From Bog-473 sp963704355 (GTDB lineage: Bacteria; Actinomycetota; Acidimicrobiia; Acidimicrobiales; RAAP-2), in assembly GCA_963704355.1 (NCBI GenBank), contig OY969891.1, forward strand, positions 4,278,001 to 4,342,000: DNA of 64,000 nt, written 5' to 3'. This document shows, piece after piece, positions 35,963-44,153 of this stretch. Each line of letters starts with the position of its first letter. Position 1 is the first letter of the stretch. A program made the translations under genes and the position numbers. The notes under the pieces were generated by a model that worked only from the letters and a program-made list of their open reading frames with translations, made no database searches and had not been told where the DNA came from.

Positions 35963-36281
35963 GATCGCGTCCCCTTTCCTCGACGTTCCGACCCGCCCCT
36001 CACGAGGGGAACTCCACCTAGCACCGGCTTCTTGCGTCGCGCTCAGGTTAGAGAAGCCGGCTCCAGACGTGGTGGACCCCACCTGCCCGCACGACCTCCG
36101 CGCTGTTGGGGGTAGTTCAGCTCGCGGCCGCAAGCCTGTTGCGCCATCCGGCCGGCCCAGCGCGCCGTATCTTCCTTGTGACCGGCGGCCAAAGAAATTG
36201 CATGCAGGGTGCGCAAGAACCGGGATGCTACGGACTTCTAAGAATTGTTGCCGATTGGCGGGAGAGAGGGGTGAGTGCGCG

Positions 36282-36623
36282 ATGACCAGCGTTCAACCCT
36301 GGATGTCCACGACGAGCGAGCCCGAGATGAGCGAGAGCACCTGGAGCGAGGCAGACAAGCAGGCCTGGCTGGCCGTGCACGGGGATGCACCCACTCACGT
36401 CGTCACCTTCGAGCCGATGTACCAAATTGAGCTCTGCATCCCGCCGTGGGAGCAGCCGGATCGTCAGATCGCCCGCTCGGCCGTCGACTGGGGCAAGAGC
36501 ATGGGCCGGGTGTTCGACGACCACGACACCGGCCCCGCGGTCGTGGCGGCGCACCACGAGGGCAACTCGCTCGAGGTGTCGTCCACGGTGACGCCCCGGC
36601 CGCGCCTTCATCGAATCACCTGA
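36282..36623 (+). CDS. Hypothetical protein
   Basis: A 113-residue protein starting MTSVQPWMSTTSEPEMSESTWSEADKQAWLAVHGDAPTHVVTFEPMYQIELCIPPWEQPDRQIARSAVDWGKSMGRVFDDHDTGPAVVAAHHEGNSLEV. The ATG at 36282 follows GGAGAGAGGGG. Codon pattern is coding-like, and the frame is open much further upstream, where it is a shadow of lgt. No domain recognised; two WS/WG-like motifs and no membrane helix. Confidence 0.6.
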   Translation: MTSVQPWMSTTSEPEMSESTWSEADKQAWLAVHGDAPTHVVTFEPMYQIELCIPPWEQPDRQIARSAVDWGKSMGRVFDDHDTGPAVVAAHHEGNSLEVSSTVTPRPRLHRIT

Positions 36624-36706
36624 CGCGGGAGGTCGCTTGGGAGGCGTGCGCTCGCGGCGCTCCTCACGGCGTCCGTAAACGAAGAGGCTCTGTCTGATCG
36701 ACGGTG

Positions 36707-37615
36707 TCAGGAGTTCGGCTTGTCACCCGAGTCGGCCGCCCGTCGCATTTCCTCGAGCCGATCGATCAGACCCATGCGCTCCTGCCCGATGTTGGAGTCG
36801 AGGCGCTCGGCGATCTCTTCGGGCGTCCAGCGACCCTCGGCCCACATGGCGCGCACTTCGACGGGCTGGTTCCACACAGCGATCTTCGAGCCCACGACGG
36901 TGTAGACCTGGCCGGTCACGTGCTTGGCCTTGTCGCTCAGCAGGTACACCACCATCGGGGCCACGTCCTCGGGGTCGCCCATCTCGGCCAGCTCGTTCGG
37001 GACGTTGGCCGACATGCGCGTCCGCGCCACCGGTGCGATGGCGTTGGCCGTGATGCCGTAGCGGTAGAGCCCCGCCGCTGCCGAGCGCACCAGCGAGACG
37101 ATGCCGCCCTTGGCCGCGGCGTAGTTCGCCTGTGCCACGCTGCCCGAGAATGCGCCGGAGGTGAAGCCGATCAGCGCGCCGCCCCCCTCCTGTTTGCGCA
37201 TGACCGCGGCCGCTGCCCGGAACACCGTGAAATGCCCCTTCAGGTGCGTCGCGATGACGGCGTCCCATTCGTCCTCCGACATGTTGAAGAGCATCCGCTC
37301 GCGCAAAATGCCGGCCACCGCGACAACGCCGTCGATGCGCCCGTACTTCTCGACGGCGGTCGCGATCAGTCGCTCGCCGGACTCCATCTTCGAGATGTCG
37401 TCGGCCACGGCGATGGCCTCCCCGCCCGCCTTGGTGATGTCGGCCACGACGGCGTCGGCCACCTCGCTGCTCGGGTCCTCCCCCGCCATGCCCACGCCGT
37501 AGTCGGCGACCAGCACCTTGGCGCCCTCAGCGGCGGCGGCCAGCGCGACCGCACGGCCGATGCCGCCGCCACCGCCGGTGACCGCGACGACCTTGCCTGC
37601 GAGGAACCCTGCCAT
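36707..37615 (-). CDS. SDR (3R)-hydroxyacyl-CoA dehydrogenase / 17-beta-HSD-like
   Basis: A 302-residue short-chain dehydrogenase. The cofactor site VVAVTGGGGGIGRAVALAAAAEGAKVLVADYG is clear, and ILRERMLFNMSEDEWDAVIATHLKGHFTVFRAAAA is typical of the hydroxyacyl-CoA branch related to mycobacterial Hsd4A. The active site has Ser in GFTSGAFSG and Tyr-x3-Lys in QANYAAAKGG. A C-terminal extension (EVRAMWAEGRWTPEEIAERLDSNIGQERMGLIDRLEEMRR) matches this group. ATG 37615 lies 58 bases from a KstR-like operator shared with the divergent acyl-CoA ligase. Steroid or fatty-acid beta-oxidation is the likely setting. Confidence 0.88.
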   Translation of the reverse strand: MAGFLAGKVVAVTGGGGGIGRAVALAAAAEGAKVLVADYGVGMAGEDPSSEVADAVVADITKAGGEAIAVADDISKMESGERLIATAVEKYGRIDGVVAVAGILRERMLFNMSEDEWDAVIATHLKGHFTVFRAAAAVMRKQEGGGALIGFTSGAFSGSVAQANYAAAKGGIVSLVRSAAAGLYRYGITANAIAPVARTRMSANVPNELAEMGDPEDVAPMVVYLLSDKAKHVTGQVYTVVGSKIAVWNQPVEVRAMWAEGRWTPEEIAERLDSNIGQERMGLIDRLEEMRRAADSGDKPNS

Positions 37616-37672
37616 CGACGATTCTCCTGATCTGTCCGGGCCCGGCCCCGAGCCTGCAAAATTGCCGTAAGT

Positions 37673-37686
37673 TAGAACACGTTCTA
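37673..37686. promoter_or_regulatory. KstR-like operator in a divergent promoter
   Basis: TAGAACACGTTCTA has TAGAAC/GTTCTA arms two bases apart and fits the published KstR consensus TnnAACnnGTTnnA exactly. It is between the SDR start (37615) and the acyl-CoA ligase start (37762). KstR represses cholesterol catabolism genes in Mycobacterium and Rhodococcus. Confidence 0.75.
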
Positions 37687-37761
37687 GCCTGCGGGTGCTG
37701 GGGGGTGCCATTTGCCCACCTGCCGCGCGGCACGTCCGCGAGACCTCCAAGGAGACTGCTG

Positions 37762-39315
37762 ATGGGAGACCTCGGCTTCTGGGCGCTCGCCCAGGAAGAC
37801 CCCGACTACTTGGCCCTCGTCACCCCCGAGGGCGACGACGTGAAGGCGGGGGAGCTGTTGGGACACGCCAACCAGGTCGTGCACGCGCTGCGGGCGCGGG
37901 GGTTCCACTCCGGCGACGTCGTGGCCACCCTGCTCCCTAACTGCGCCGAGATGATCGAGGTGTACCTGGCCGCCCTGCAGGCCGGCTGGTACCTGGTGCC
38001 GATCAACCACCACCTGGTCGCCCCCGAGGTCGCGTACATCCTCAAGGACTCCGGAGCCAAGGCCTTCGTGGCCCACGGGCGTTTCGCCGACGCGGCTGCG
38101 GCTGCGGCGGACGAGGTAGGCCTCGACGCGGCCGGTCGTCTCGCCGTTGGGACGATCCCCGGGTTCTCTTCGTACACCGAGATGCGAGACGCGCAGCCGA
38201 CCGACCTCCCCGAGGACCGCACCATCGGCGACGTCATGAACTACACCTCAGGCACGACGGGGAACCCCAAGGGCATCTACCGCAAGCTGCTCGGTGTGAC
38301 GCCGGAGCAGGCCGCGCTCGGCCTGTCGGGCCTGCTGTTCCTGTTCTCCGTCCAGCCCCAGGACGACAACGTCCACATCATCGGCTCACCGCTGTACCAC
38401 ACAGCCGTGCTGCGCTTCGGCAGCTCCTCGTTGCACCTCGGCCATACCGTCGTGCTCATGGACAAGTGGCTGCCCGAGGACATGCTGCGCCTCATTGAGG
38501 AGCGGCGGGTCACCACCTCGCATATGGTGCCGACCCAGTTCCACCGCCTGCTGGCGCTGCCCGACGACGTACGGGCCAAGTACGACGTGTCGTCCCTCCG
38601 CCACATGATCCACGCCGCCGCTCCCTGCCCGGTCGATGTGAAACACAAGATGATCGCGTGGTGGGGCAATGCCGTCGACGAGTACTACGCCGCCAGCGAG
38701 GGCGGCGGCACACTGGTCACGGCCGAGGAGTGGCTGCAGAAGCCGGGGACCGTCGGCAAGCCCTGGCCGATCAGCGAGATCGCCATCTTCGACGACGAGG
38801 GCAACCGGATTGAGGACCCGGGCGTCATCGGCACGGTCTACATGGCGATGCAGTCCGCGGACTTCGAGTATCACCACGACAAAGAGAAGACGCAGAAGGA
38901 ACGGATCGGCGCCTTCTTCACCGTGGGCGACGTCGGCTTCCTCGACGAGGACGGGTACCTGTTCCTGCGCGACCGCAAGATCGACATGATCATCTCGGGC
39001 GGGGCCAACATCTACCCGGCCGAGATCGAGAACGTCCTCCTCTCGCACCCCAAGGTGGGTGACGCCGCCGTCTTCGGCATACCTAACGAGGATTGGGGCG
39101 AGGAGGTGAAGGCGGTGATCGAGCCCGCGGAGGGCGTCGACGGCGACGACGCGCTCGCCGCGGAGATCCTCGCCTTCTGCGCCGACAAGCTCGCAAAGTT
39201 CAAGACGCCCAAGACGATCGACTTCACCAACGAGATGCCACGAGACCCCAACGGCAAGCTCTACAAGCGCAAGCTGCGCGACCCTTACTGGGAAGGGGTG
39301 CAGCGGGCGCTCTGA
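37762..39315 (+). CDS. AMP-dependent acyl-CoA synthetase (FadD-like)
   Basis: A 517-residue ANL-superfamily acyl-CoA ligase activating a carboxylic acid via an acyl-AMP. It shows the P-loop MNYTSGTTGNPKGIYRKLLG (YTSGTTGNPKG), then YHTAVLRFGSSSLHLGHTVVLMDKWLPEDML, the substrate/adenylate motif EYYAASEGGG, the TVGKPWPI stretch, FTVGDVGFLDEDGYLFLRDRKIDMIISGGANIYPAEIENVLLSHPKVGDAAVFG and the C-terminal Lys in PRDPNGKLYKRKLRDPYW. ATG 37762 is preceded by AAGGAG; an in-frame upstream start at 37705 is less likely. A KstR-like site sits 76 bases upstream. Substrate unknown. Confidence 0.93.
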   Translation: MGDLGFWALAQEDPDYLALVTPEGDDVKAGELLGHANQVVHALRARGFHSGDVVATLLPNCAEMIEVYLAALQAGWYLVPINHHLVAPEVAYILKDSGAKAFVAHGRFADAAAAAADEVGLDAAGRLAVGTIPGFSSYTEMRDAQPTDLPEDRTIGDVMNYTSGTTGNPKGIYRKLLGVTPEQAALGLSGLLFLFSVQPQDDNVHIIGSPLYHTAVLRFGSSSLHLGHTVVLMDKWLPEDMLRLIEERRVTTSHMVPTQFHRLLALPDDVRAKYDVSSLRHMIHAAAPCPVDVKHKMIAWWGNAVDEYYAASEGGGTLVTAEEWLQKPGTVGKPWPISEIAIFDDEGNRIEDPGVIGTVYMAMQSADFEYHHDKEKTQKERIGAFFTVGDVGFLDEDGYLFLRDRKIDMIISGGANIYPAEIENVLLSHPKVGDAAVFGIPNEDWGEEVKAVIEPAEGVDGDDALAAEILAFCADKLAKFKTPKTIDFTNEMPRDPNGKLYKRKLRDPYWEGVQRAL

Positions 39316-39357
39316 TCCGCCGGCGCGGCGCCAATTCGCGGCAAACCTCGGTCTGCC

Positions 39358-39654
39358 CTAGTCCATCACGGAGACGACATCGAGGTTGTAGAACGTCGGT
39401 GGGCCGTCGATCAGCTTGCCCAACTCCTCGGAGTACCTCGAGGTGACCGGGTCCTCGGAGTTCTCCATTGCTTCCTCGTGAGAGTCGAATTCGACGATCA
39501 CGTAATAGTGACCGCGCCGCTCACGGTCCTCCACGGTCGTGGCTCTTCGGGCCAGGAACTTGTCCCCCTGCTCCGCTTGGAGCCTGCGGGCCAGGGCGTC
39601 GACGTCGTTGATCTTCGACGTATCGAACTCCATGATCTGCACGAAGCCGGGCAT
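39358..39654 (-). CDS. Dimeric alpha-beta barrel-like small protein
   Basis: A 98-residue protein (FVQIMEFDTSKINDVDALARRLQAEQGDKFLARRATTVEDRERRGHYYVIVEFDSHEEAMENSEDPVTSRYSEELGKLIDGPPTFYNLDVVSVMD). Its beta-alpha-beta pattern and the HYYVIVEFDSHEEAMEN stretch resemble antibiotic-monooxygenase/EthD-type ferredoxin-like folds. It has no obvious catalytic residues. It starts at ATG 39654 and converges on the acyl-CoA ligase. Confidence 0.72.
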   Translation of the reverse strand: MPGFVQIMEFDTSKINDVDALARRLQAEQGDKFLARRATTVEDRERRGHYYVIVEFDSHEEAMENSEDPVTSRYSEELGKLIDGPPTFYNLDVVSVMD

Positions 39655-39742
39655 CGCACCACCTCCGAACTCGGGTGTACTCCTGGACGCTACCCCCGGG
39701 ACGAGGTGGGCTCAACGGGCCCACGCGGTGCATGCTGACGAG

Positions 39743-40228
39743 GTGACGCAACGACCCAGTCCCGAGGTCCGCATGGAACCGCGGGGCGCCGGCGCTGTCT
39801 GCCGGCGGGTCCTCAACGCGCTCCCGCACTGGTTCGGCATCCCCGACTCTGTCGCCGGCTACGTCGAGGCGGCCGAGGCGCACCCCACGGCGGTCGCGGC
39901 ATGGCAGGGGGAGGACGTCGGGCTGCTCACGCTCGTCACGCACACCCCGTACGCGGCGGAGGTCTTCGTGATGGGCGTGTTGCCCGACTATCACCGCCAT
40001 GGCATCGGCCGGGCCATGCTCGATCGGGCCGAAGCGTGGTTGGCCGAGCGCGACATCGAGTACCTGCAGGTGAAGACGTTGAGCCCGCGCCGGCCGGACG
40101 CCGGCTACGCCAAGACGCGGGCGTTCTACCTGGCCTGCGGCTTCCGGCCCCTCGAGGAGTTCCCCGACCTCTGGCAGCCGGACCAGCCGGCGCTCCAGAT
40201 GGTCAAAGCGCTCGGCGGCCCTCGCTGA
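39743..40228 (+). CDS. GNAT-family N-acetyltransferase
   Basis: A 161-residue acetyltransferase. The acetyl-CoA-binding motif A is EVFVMGVLPDYHRHGIGRAMLDRAEAWLAERDIEYLQVKTLSP (R/Q-x-x-G-x-G/A form: HRHGIGRAM), followed by YAKTRAFYLACGFRPLEEFPDLW. GTG 39743 is chosen (VTQRPSPEVRMEPRG); the longer frame upstream is antisense to the preceding gene. Likely substrate and role unknown. Its codon usage matches the core genome, and it marks the left edge of the accessory stretch that follows. Confidence 0.85.
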   Translation: MTQRPSPEVRMEPRGAGAVCRRVLNALPHWFGIPDSVAGYVEAAEAHPTAVAAWQGEDVGLLTLVTHTPYAAEVFVMGVLPDYHRHGIGRAMLDRAEAWLAERDIEYLQVKTLSPRRPDAGYAKTRAFYLACGFRPLEEFPDLWQPDQPALQMVKALGGPR

Positions 40229-40565
40229 CTTCGGGGCGCCCCCCACAAATGCCGGGGTTCTTGAATGCCACCCCATGACCCGTTGCCACTCCCCCCTTTC
40301 CAAGCCCAGATGTGCGGTCGGCAGCGTCACCAAGCGCGTCGACGAAGCGGCCCTGGTTAGCGAAAGATGTCCAACGCACTGGCGAAGTGGCCAGGCGCAG
40401 CCGCGACGCAACATGTGCCCGCGACGTTCAACTTCGCTCAGGGTGATGGCTGTGTCGCTAGCGGTTGCAGATCAACTCTGACCGTCAGCGGTCCAGTCCT
40501 CCATACGTCCAGAAGAACGCGCTGTTCACGAGGTTCGAGGGCCACCGTCGGAATAGCGTGGCTGT
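40229..40565. other. 337-base gap without a recognisable gene
   Basis: No convincing coding frame on either strand, no tRNA and no strong hairpin were seen. GC content is lower than in neighbouring genes. A short purine run with ATG codons is present but lacks ribosome sites. Confidence 0.4.
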
Positions 40566-41198
40566 ATGGCAGACATTCCCCGTCTTAACGGAGACGCAAT
40601 TCCCGTCGGTCCACGCCGATCAGGCGACTTCGATGACGCCTACGAGGGTACGCCCCCCTGGGACATCGGGCACCCGCAGCCAGCGTTCTCAGCTCTCGTC
40701 GAGTCGGGACTTTTGGTGGGTCGAGTACTCGACATTGGATGCGGAACGGGCGAACACGCTCTGATGGCCGCCGGACTAGGACTTGACGCCACCGGGATCG
40801 ACTCATCGCCGAAGGCCATCGAACGAGCGGAGAACAAGGCCCGAGAGCGAGGCCTCCATCCGCGTTTCCTCGTGGGCGACGCTCTGGATCTTGAGTCTCG
40901 TAACGAGCAATACGACACCGTGTTGGACTGTGGCTTGTTCCACGTGTTCGAGGACCCTGACCGTGCGCGCTTTGTCAGAAGCCTCCAGTCAGCGATTGTT
41001 CCGAGGGGTCACTACTACATGCTGTGCTTCAGCGACGAACAGCCCGGCGACTGGGGGCCGCGGCGAGTGAGTAAGGCCGAGATTTACTCGAGTTTCGCCG
41101 AGGGATGGCAGATCCAGTCGATCGAGCCCGGCCGACTCGAGATCACCACCGATCCGGATGGTGCACGTGCTTGGCTTTCGGTCATCATCCGGTCTTAA
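40566..41198 (+). CDS. Class I SAM-dependent methyltransferase (TPMT-like)
   Basis: A 210-residue methyltransferase. Motif I is RVLDIGCGTGEHALMAAGLGLDATGIDSSPKAIERAENKARERGLHPRFLVGDALDL, with the DTVLDCGLFHVF catalytic region and RGHYYMLCFSDEQPGDWGPRRVSKAEI. The PPWDIGHPQPAFSALVESG opening resembles thiopurine methyltransferase-like and thiol/halide methyltransferase proteins. It has lower GC than its core neighbours. Acceptor unknown. Confidence 0.87.
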   Translation: MADIPRLNGDAIPVGPRRSGDFDDAYEGTPPWDIGHPQPAFSALVESGLLVGRVLDIGCGTGEHALMAAGLGLDATGIDSSPKAIERAENKARERGLHPRFLVGDALDLESRNEQYDTVLDCGLFHVFEDPDRARFVRSLQSAIVPRGHYYMLCFSDEQPGDWGPRRVSKAEIYSSFAEGWQIQSIEPGRLEITTDPDGARAWLSVIIRS

Positions 41199-41536
41199 AG
41201 GTCGCCAGGTTCAGCCCGGGTTCCTGGATCCTCTCGTGGAACGGGGCGCTCAGGTCGCATCTCGCAGGTTCGCCACCGCTGCCTCGATTCTTCGCAGGCG
41301 ACCGATCAGGTAGAGCGTCGACAACTGCTTGGGGTACGTCCAACCCCCTTATCGGTTCCGGTGGCTCCACCTCTGCTCGAAACTTCGTGATCTGCGCTCC
41401 TGCACGTGCGTCAGTGGGTGCTCATTGACGCGAGACGGCGATCTGATTCTCGCCGAGGAATCTCCAGCTGTGCGACCGATCCGGCGACGGGCCAGTCCCG
41501 GATCGGACTTGGACGATCCCCTAGACTTGCGTCACC
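41199..41536. other. 338-base gap without a recognisable gene
   Basis: Frames here are short, lack ribosome sites and resemble no known protein; no RNA gene or repeat was seen. Confidence 0.4.
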
Positions 41537-42058
41537 GTGTCCGACCCTACAGCTACTCCGACAGCGGCGACTCCCCAGTCTCCCGCCGTGACTCAATTGG
41601 GAAACGGCACCGGACCGGTGCCCAGCCCCGAACCCAGTGATGCGAGTCCGGCCAAGAAGATTGGCGTTGCTCTGTTGGTCGTGCTTGGCGTCGTGGCGCT
41701 CGCTCTGCTCATCGCATTCTTCGGTGCGCTACGACACTGGCTGGCGCTTCATACAGGCACTCTCCACGGCGGCCCGGACCTGTACTACAACTTCTGGTCC
41801 GGCTTTGGGTCCGACCTTGGTGAGGCGACACTCATCACTGCGGTCGGGATCGGGGTGTACACGGGTGTCCGGAAGGTCAATTGCCACACCAAGGGCTGCT
41901 GGAGGATTGGCCATCACAAGCTTGAGGGCACTCCATATATCTTGTGCCGAAAGCACCACCCGGATGTACCAACCCGAGGCGCTTCGCACGAGCACATCCT
42001 CGAGCAGCACCGAAGGTTCAAGGAAGCTCACGAGGCTCGAGAATCGCAGGGCGCTTGA
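41537..42058 (+). CDS. Single-span membrane protein with Cys/His cytoplasmic motif
   Basis: A 173-residue protein with a Pro/Thr-rich N-terminus, one strong hydrophobic segment (IGVALLVVLGVVALALLIAFFGAL, about 42-65), a possible second weaker segment (EATLITAVGIGVYTGV) and a C-terminal motif CHTKGCWRIGHHKLEGTPYILCRKHHPD. The arrangement C-x4-C ... H-H ... C-x2-HH suggests a zinc site. Similar motifs occur in uncharacterised actinobacterial and phage-encoded proteins. The GTG at 41537 begins the frame. Function unknown; it lies in the accessory stretch. Confidence 0.65.
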   Translation: MSDPTATPTAATPQSPAVTQLGNGTGPVPSPEPSDASPAKKIGVALLVVLGVVALALLIAFFGALRHWLALHTGTLHGGPDLYYNFWSGFGSDLGEATLITAVGIGVYTGVRKVNCHTKGCWRIGHHKLEGTPYILCRKHHPDVPTRGASHEHILEQHRRFKEAHEARESQGA

Positions 42059-42144
42059 GGAATGAGGGACACCCAATAAGCGTTCAGTCGCGCGTCGCGA
42101 TTGGCGAAAGGCATGACTCTGGGACGCGGTGATCAATAGTCCCG

Positions 42145-42657
42145 TCAGGTTGCTTCAGTGGCGACGAAGAGCGATTTGAACATCTCATTCATTTCGGGCA
42201 GCTGATAGCGGGCCTGAAGGCCGCTCGGGTTTGGTAGGAGCCAAACGAGAGCACCGCCCAGGAGTTCGGGCTGGGCACCGATTACGGCTTTCGGTCTGCG
42301 AAAGGCCGTCCGGTATACCTGCAGCCCGAGAACCGCGACGCAGCGGGGCCGCAGCATCTCCGACTTGGCCTCGAGTTGCGTCGCGCCTTCACGCAGCTCG
42401 GCCACGCTGAGGTCGCTGGCGCCGGCTGTCACTCGCCCCACCAGGTTCGTGATGCCTATGCCGAGCCCGGGCAGAGTGTGCTGCTCGGCGGGTACGAGCA
42501 CGGACTGAGTGAATCCGCCGGCACACAGCAACTTCCAGAACCGGTTCCCCGGCCGGGCAAAATGCAGGCCGAGCTGGCCCGAGAGCGTCCCGGGATTGAT
42601 CCCGCAGAAAAGCACGCGCAAATCCGGACCGACCAGATCGGCGAGAGCTTGCTCCAT
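42145..42657 (-). CDS. mug: G/U mismatch-specific uracil-DNA glycosylase (Mug)
   Basis: A 170-residue Mug/TDG-like glycosylase, removing uracil or ethenocytosine from G mispairs. Motif 1 is VLFCGINPGTLSGQLGLHFARPGNRFWKLL (GINPG with catalytic Asn). Then GIGITNLVGRVTAGASDLSVAELREG, RCVAVLGLQVYRTAFRRPKAVIGAQPELLGGALVWLLPNPSGLQARY, where NPSG is the minor-groove motif. Length fits the family. It lies 30 bases downstream of the SRPBCC gene. Confidence 0.92.
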   Translation of the reverse strand: MEQALADLVGPDLRVLFCGINPGTLSGQLGLHFARPGNRFWKLLCAGGFTQSVLVPAEQHTLPGLGIGITNLVGRVTAGASDLSVAELREGATQLEAKSEMLRPRCVAVLGLQVYRTAFRRPKAVIGAQPELLGGALVWLLPNPSGLQARYQLPEMNEMFKSLFVATEAT

Positions 42658-42687
42658 GGAGCGAGAACATACGCCCCGGAGGAGGTC

Positions 42688-43188
42688 CTACTGGGTACAG
42701 ATCTCCTCGAGCCTCTCCAGGCTGGCGGTGATGGCTGTAACCCACTCCCCGTCCTCGCGAACCGCTTGGCGGAGCTCCTCGGATGCGTAGCCATAGTCGA
42801 AGACCTCGGTGACGATGGTGGCGTCGTCACCGTCGGGGGTGAGGATGAAACCCCAGCGATGACCCGCGGGGATGCCGACCGCGGATGGCTCACCGTCAGC
42901 CGGAGGGAGGTCTCCCGGCGCAGGCTCCCAGAAGATGCGCCGGTCCGGCTCGAACTCCACTACGTAGTTGAGCATGAGGTAGTCGCCGCCGAGGCGATCG
43001 AAGTGCATCTTCATGGTGAAGGCGTCGCCGACACCGGAGATGGGCCGGTCGAAGACGGCTCCCCGGAGCATGTCGGACCCGTCGAACTCCATGTGGCGCT
43101 GCGGATTCGCGAGGATCTCGAAGATGCGGGCCACCGGCGCCTCGATTCTCCGTGACACTTCGACCGGCTTGCCTTCCTCTGCCATCAT
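42688..43188 (-). CDS. SRPBCC-family polyketide cyclase/START-like protein
   Basis: A 166-residue START-fold protein (SRPBCC superfamily). It starts MMAEEGKPVEVSRRIEAPVARIFEILANPQRHMEFDGSDMLRGAVFDRPISGVGDAFTMKMHFDRLGGDYLMLNYVVEFEPDRRIFWEPA, then GHRWGFILTPDGDDATIVTEVFDYGYA, typical of small ligand-binding proteins. A MM start is at 43188 (or 43185). The longer frame upstream lacks a ribosome site. Ligand unknown; it may be co-transcribed with mug. Confidence 0.85.
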   Translation of the reverse strand: MMAEEGKPVEVSRRIEAPVARIFEILANPQRHMEFDGSDMLRGAVFDRPISGVGDAFTMKMHFDRLGGDYLMLNYVVEFEPDRRIFWEPAPGDLPPADGEPSAVGIPAGHRWGFILTPDGDDATIVTEVFDYGYASEELRQAVREDGEWVTAITASLERLEEICTQ

Positions 43189-43296
43189 TTCAGTCCTCTC
43201 TCTCGCTCTGCAGCGGCGCTGTCGCGCTGCGCCCATCCTGCCGAGTGAGTGTCACCAGCTTCAAGACCGGTCCGGCAAACATCGTCCCCTGGTCGG

Positions 43297-43704
43297 TCAC
43301 GTCGACGGTGCAGCCGGCTCTTCCTGGTCACGGCCCAACACCGTCGTCAAGCCCTCCAAGTCGGCCACGGTCACAGTCAGCGCCGAATGGCCACTCCTTC
43401 GCAACGGCGACGGCACTTTCTCTGCGAAATGAATACACACGCCTGCGTCGTGGTTCGTTCCAAAGGTCAACCCGTCGTCAACACGCGACCCGCGAACCCC
43501 CACCGCCGTCCACCAGCGGTAGTTCCGAGTGACGTGGGCACCAGTGATGTTGGACAGCGGTGTAGCGATCTTGAAGAAGCCGAAGGTTGCTACCAGTGAC
43601 CCTTCATCAGTGAGTGTGACACCGTCCTTCGCGGGCCGAACTAAGAAGGGAACCAACACGGGCAGGTAGTGCTTGTCGATCGCATAGCCGAAGTATTCGC
43701 TCAC
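43297..43704 (-). CDS. Hypothetical PH-domain-like protein
   Basis: A 135-residue protein (VSEYFGYAIDKHYLPVLVPFLVRPAKDGVTLTDEGSLVATFGFFKIATPLSNITGAHVTRNYRWWTAVGVRGSRVDDGLTFGTNHDAGVCIHFAEKVPSPLRRSGHSALTVTVADLEGLTTVLG). The beta-strand layout and TNHDAGVCIHF region resemble small actinobacterial PH-like proteins of unknown function. The frame extends to 43779; GTG 43704 gives the first convincing residues. Start uncertain. Confidence 0.6.
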   Translation of the reverse strand: MSEYFGYAIDKHYLPVLVPFLVRPAKDGVTLTDEGSLVATFGFFKIATPLSNITGAHVTRNYRWWTAVGVRGSRVDDGLTFGTNHDAGVCIHFAEKVPSPLRRSGHSALTVTVADLEGLTTVLGRDQEEPAAPST

Positions 43705-44012
43705 CTTCCATACGTTATGACTGTTCGTTGTCTTCGAGCCGCGACTGCGCCCGAGGCCGATCCGCGAGCCAGGACACATCTATTTCAAGGTGGGGGCGCA
43801 CCAACTGGCTGAACCGGCACGCCCAGCTTTGTGGCGGCTCCTCAGACCAGCGCCACGGTCCCGGCGATGCTGGCGGGTGCGGTACCGGCACCATGGCCCT
43901 GCCATATCCATTCGTCTATCGTCGAAATCGTCTACCGGCTCTAATCTCTGGAGCTGTTTACGCCCGAATCCGCCCGGGAAGATGACGAGCTGGGCGCATG
44001 AGGAGGCGCGAC
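43705..44012. other. About 308-base gap without a recognisable gene
   Basis: Between the PH-like gene and the small ORF at 44013. No RNA gene or repeat was seen. Confidence 0.35.
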
Positions 44013-44153
44013 ATGGGACCGGGTCTCAACCATTTGCCGCCGGGTCAAGCGCCGTGCGGTGTGGGGTTCAGGTCGGTCGTCTGGGGTTACGCGGCCGTTG
44101 AGGCGTCCTTGGTGCTGCTCCGCTGCTCGTCGTCAGCAGCGACCCAGCCCTAA
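44013..44153 (+). CDS. Possible 46-residue ORF upstream of the MFS gene
   Basis: ATG 44013 follows GAGGAGG with good spacing. The frame reads MGPGLNHLPPGQAPCGVGF ... and ends with the TAA that lies in the CTAA insertion target. If both IS copies are removed, this ORF would lie 24 bases before the MFS start. Whether it is translated is unknown. Confidence 0.3.
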   Translation: MGPGLNHLPPGQAPCGVGFRSVVWGYAAVEASLVLLRCSSSAATQP

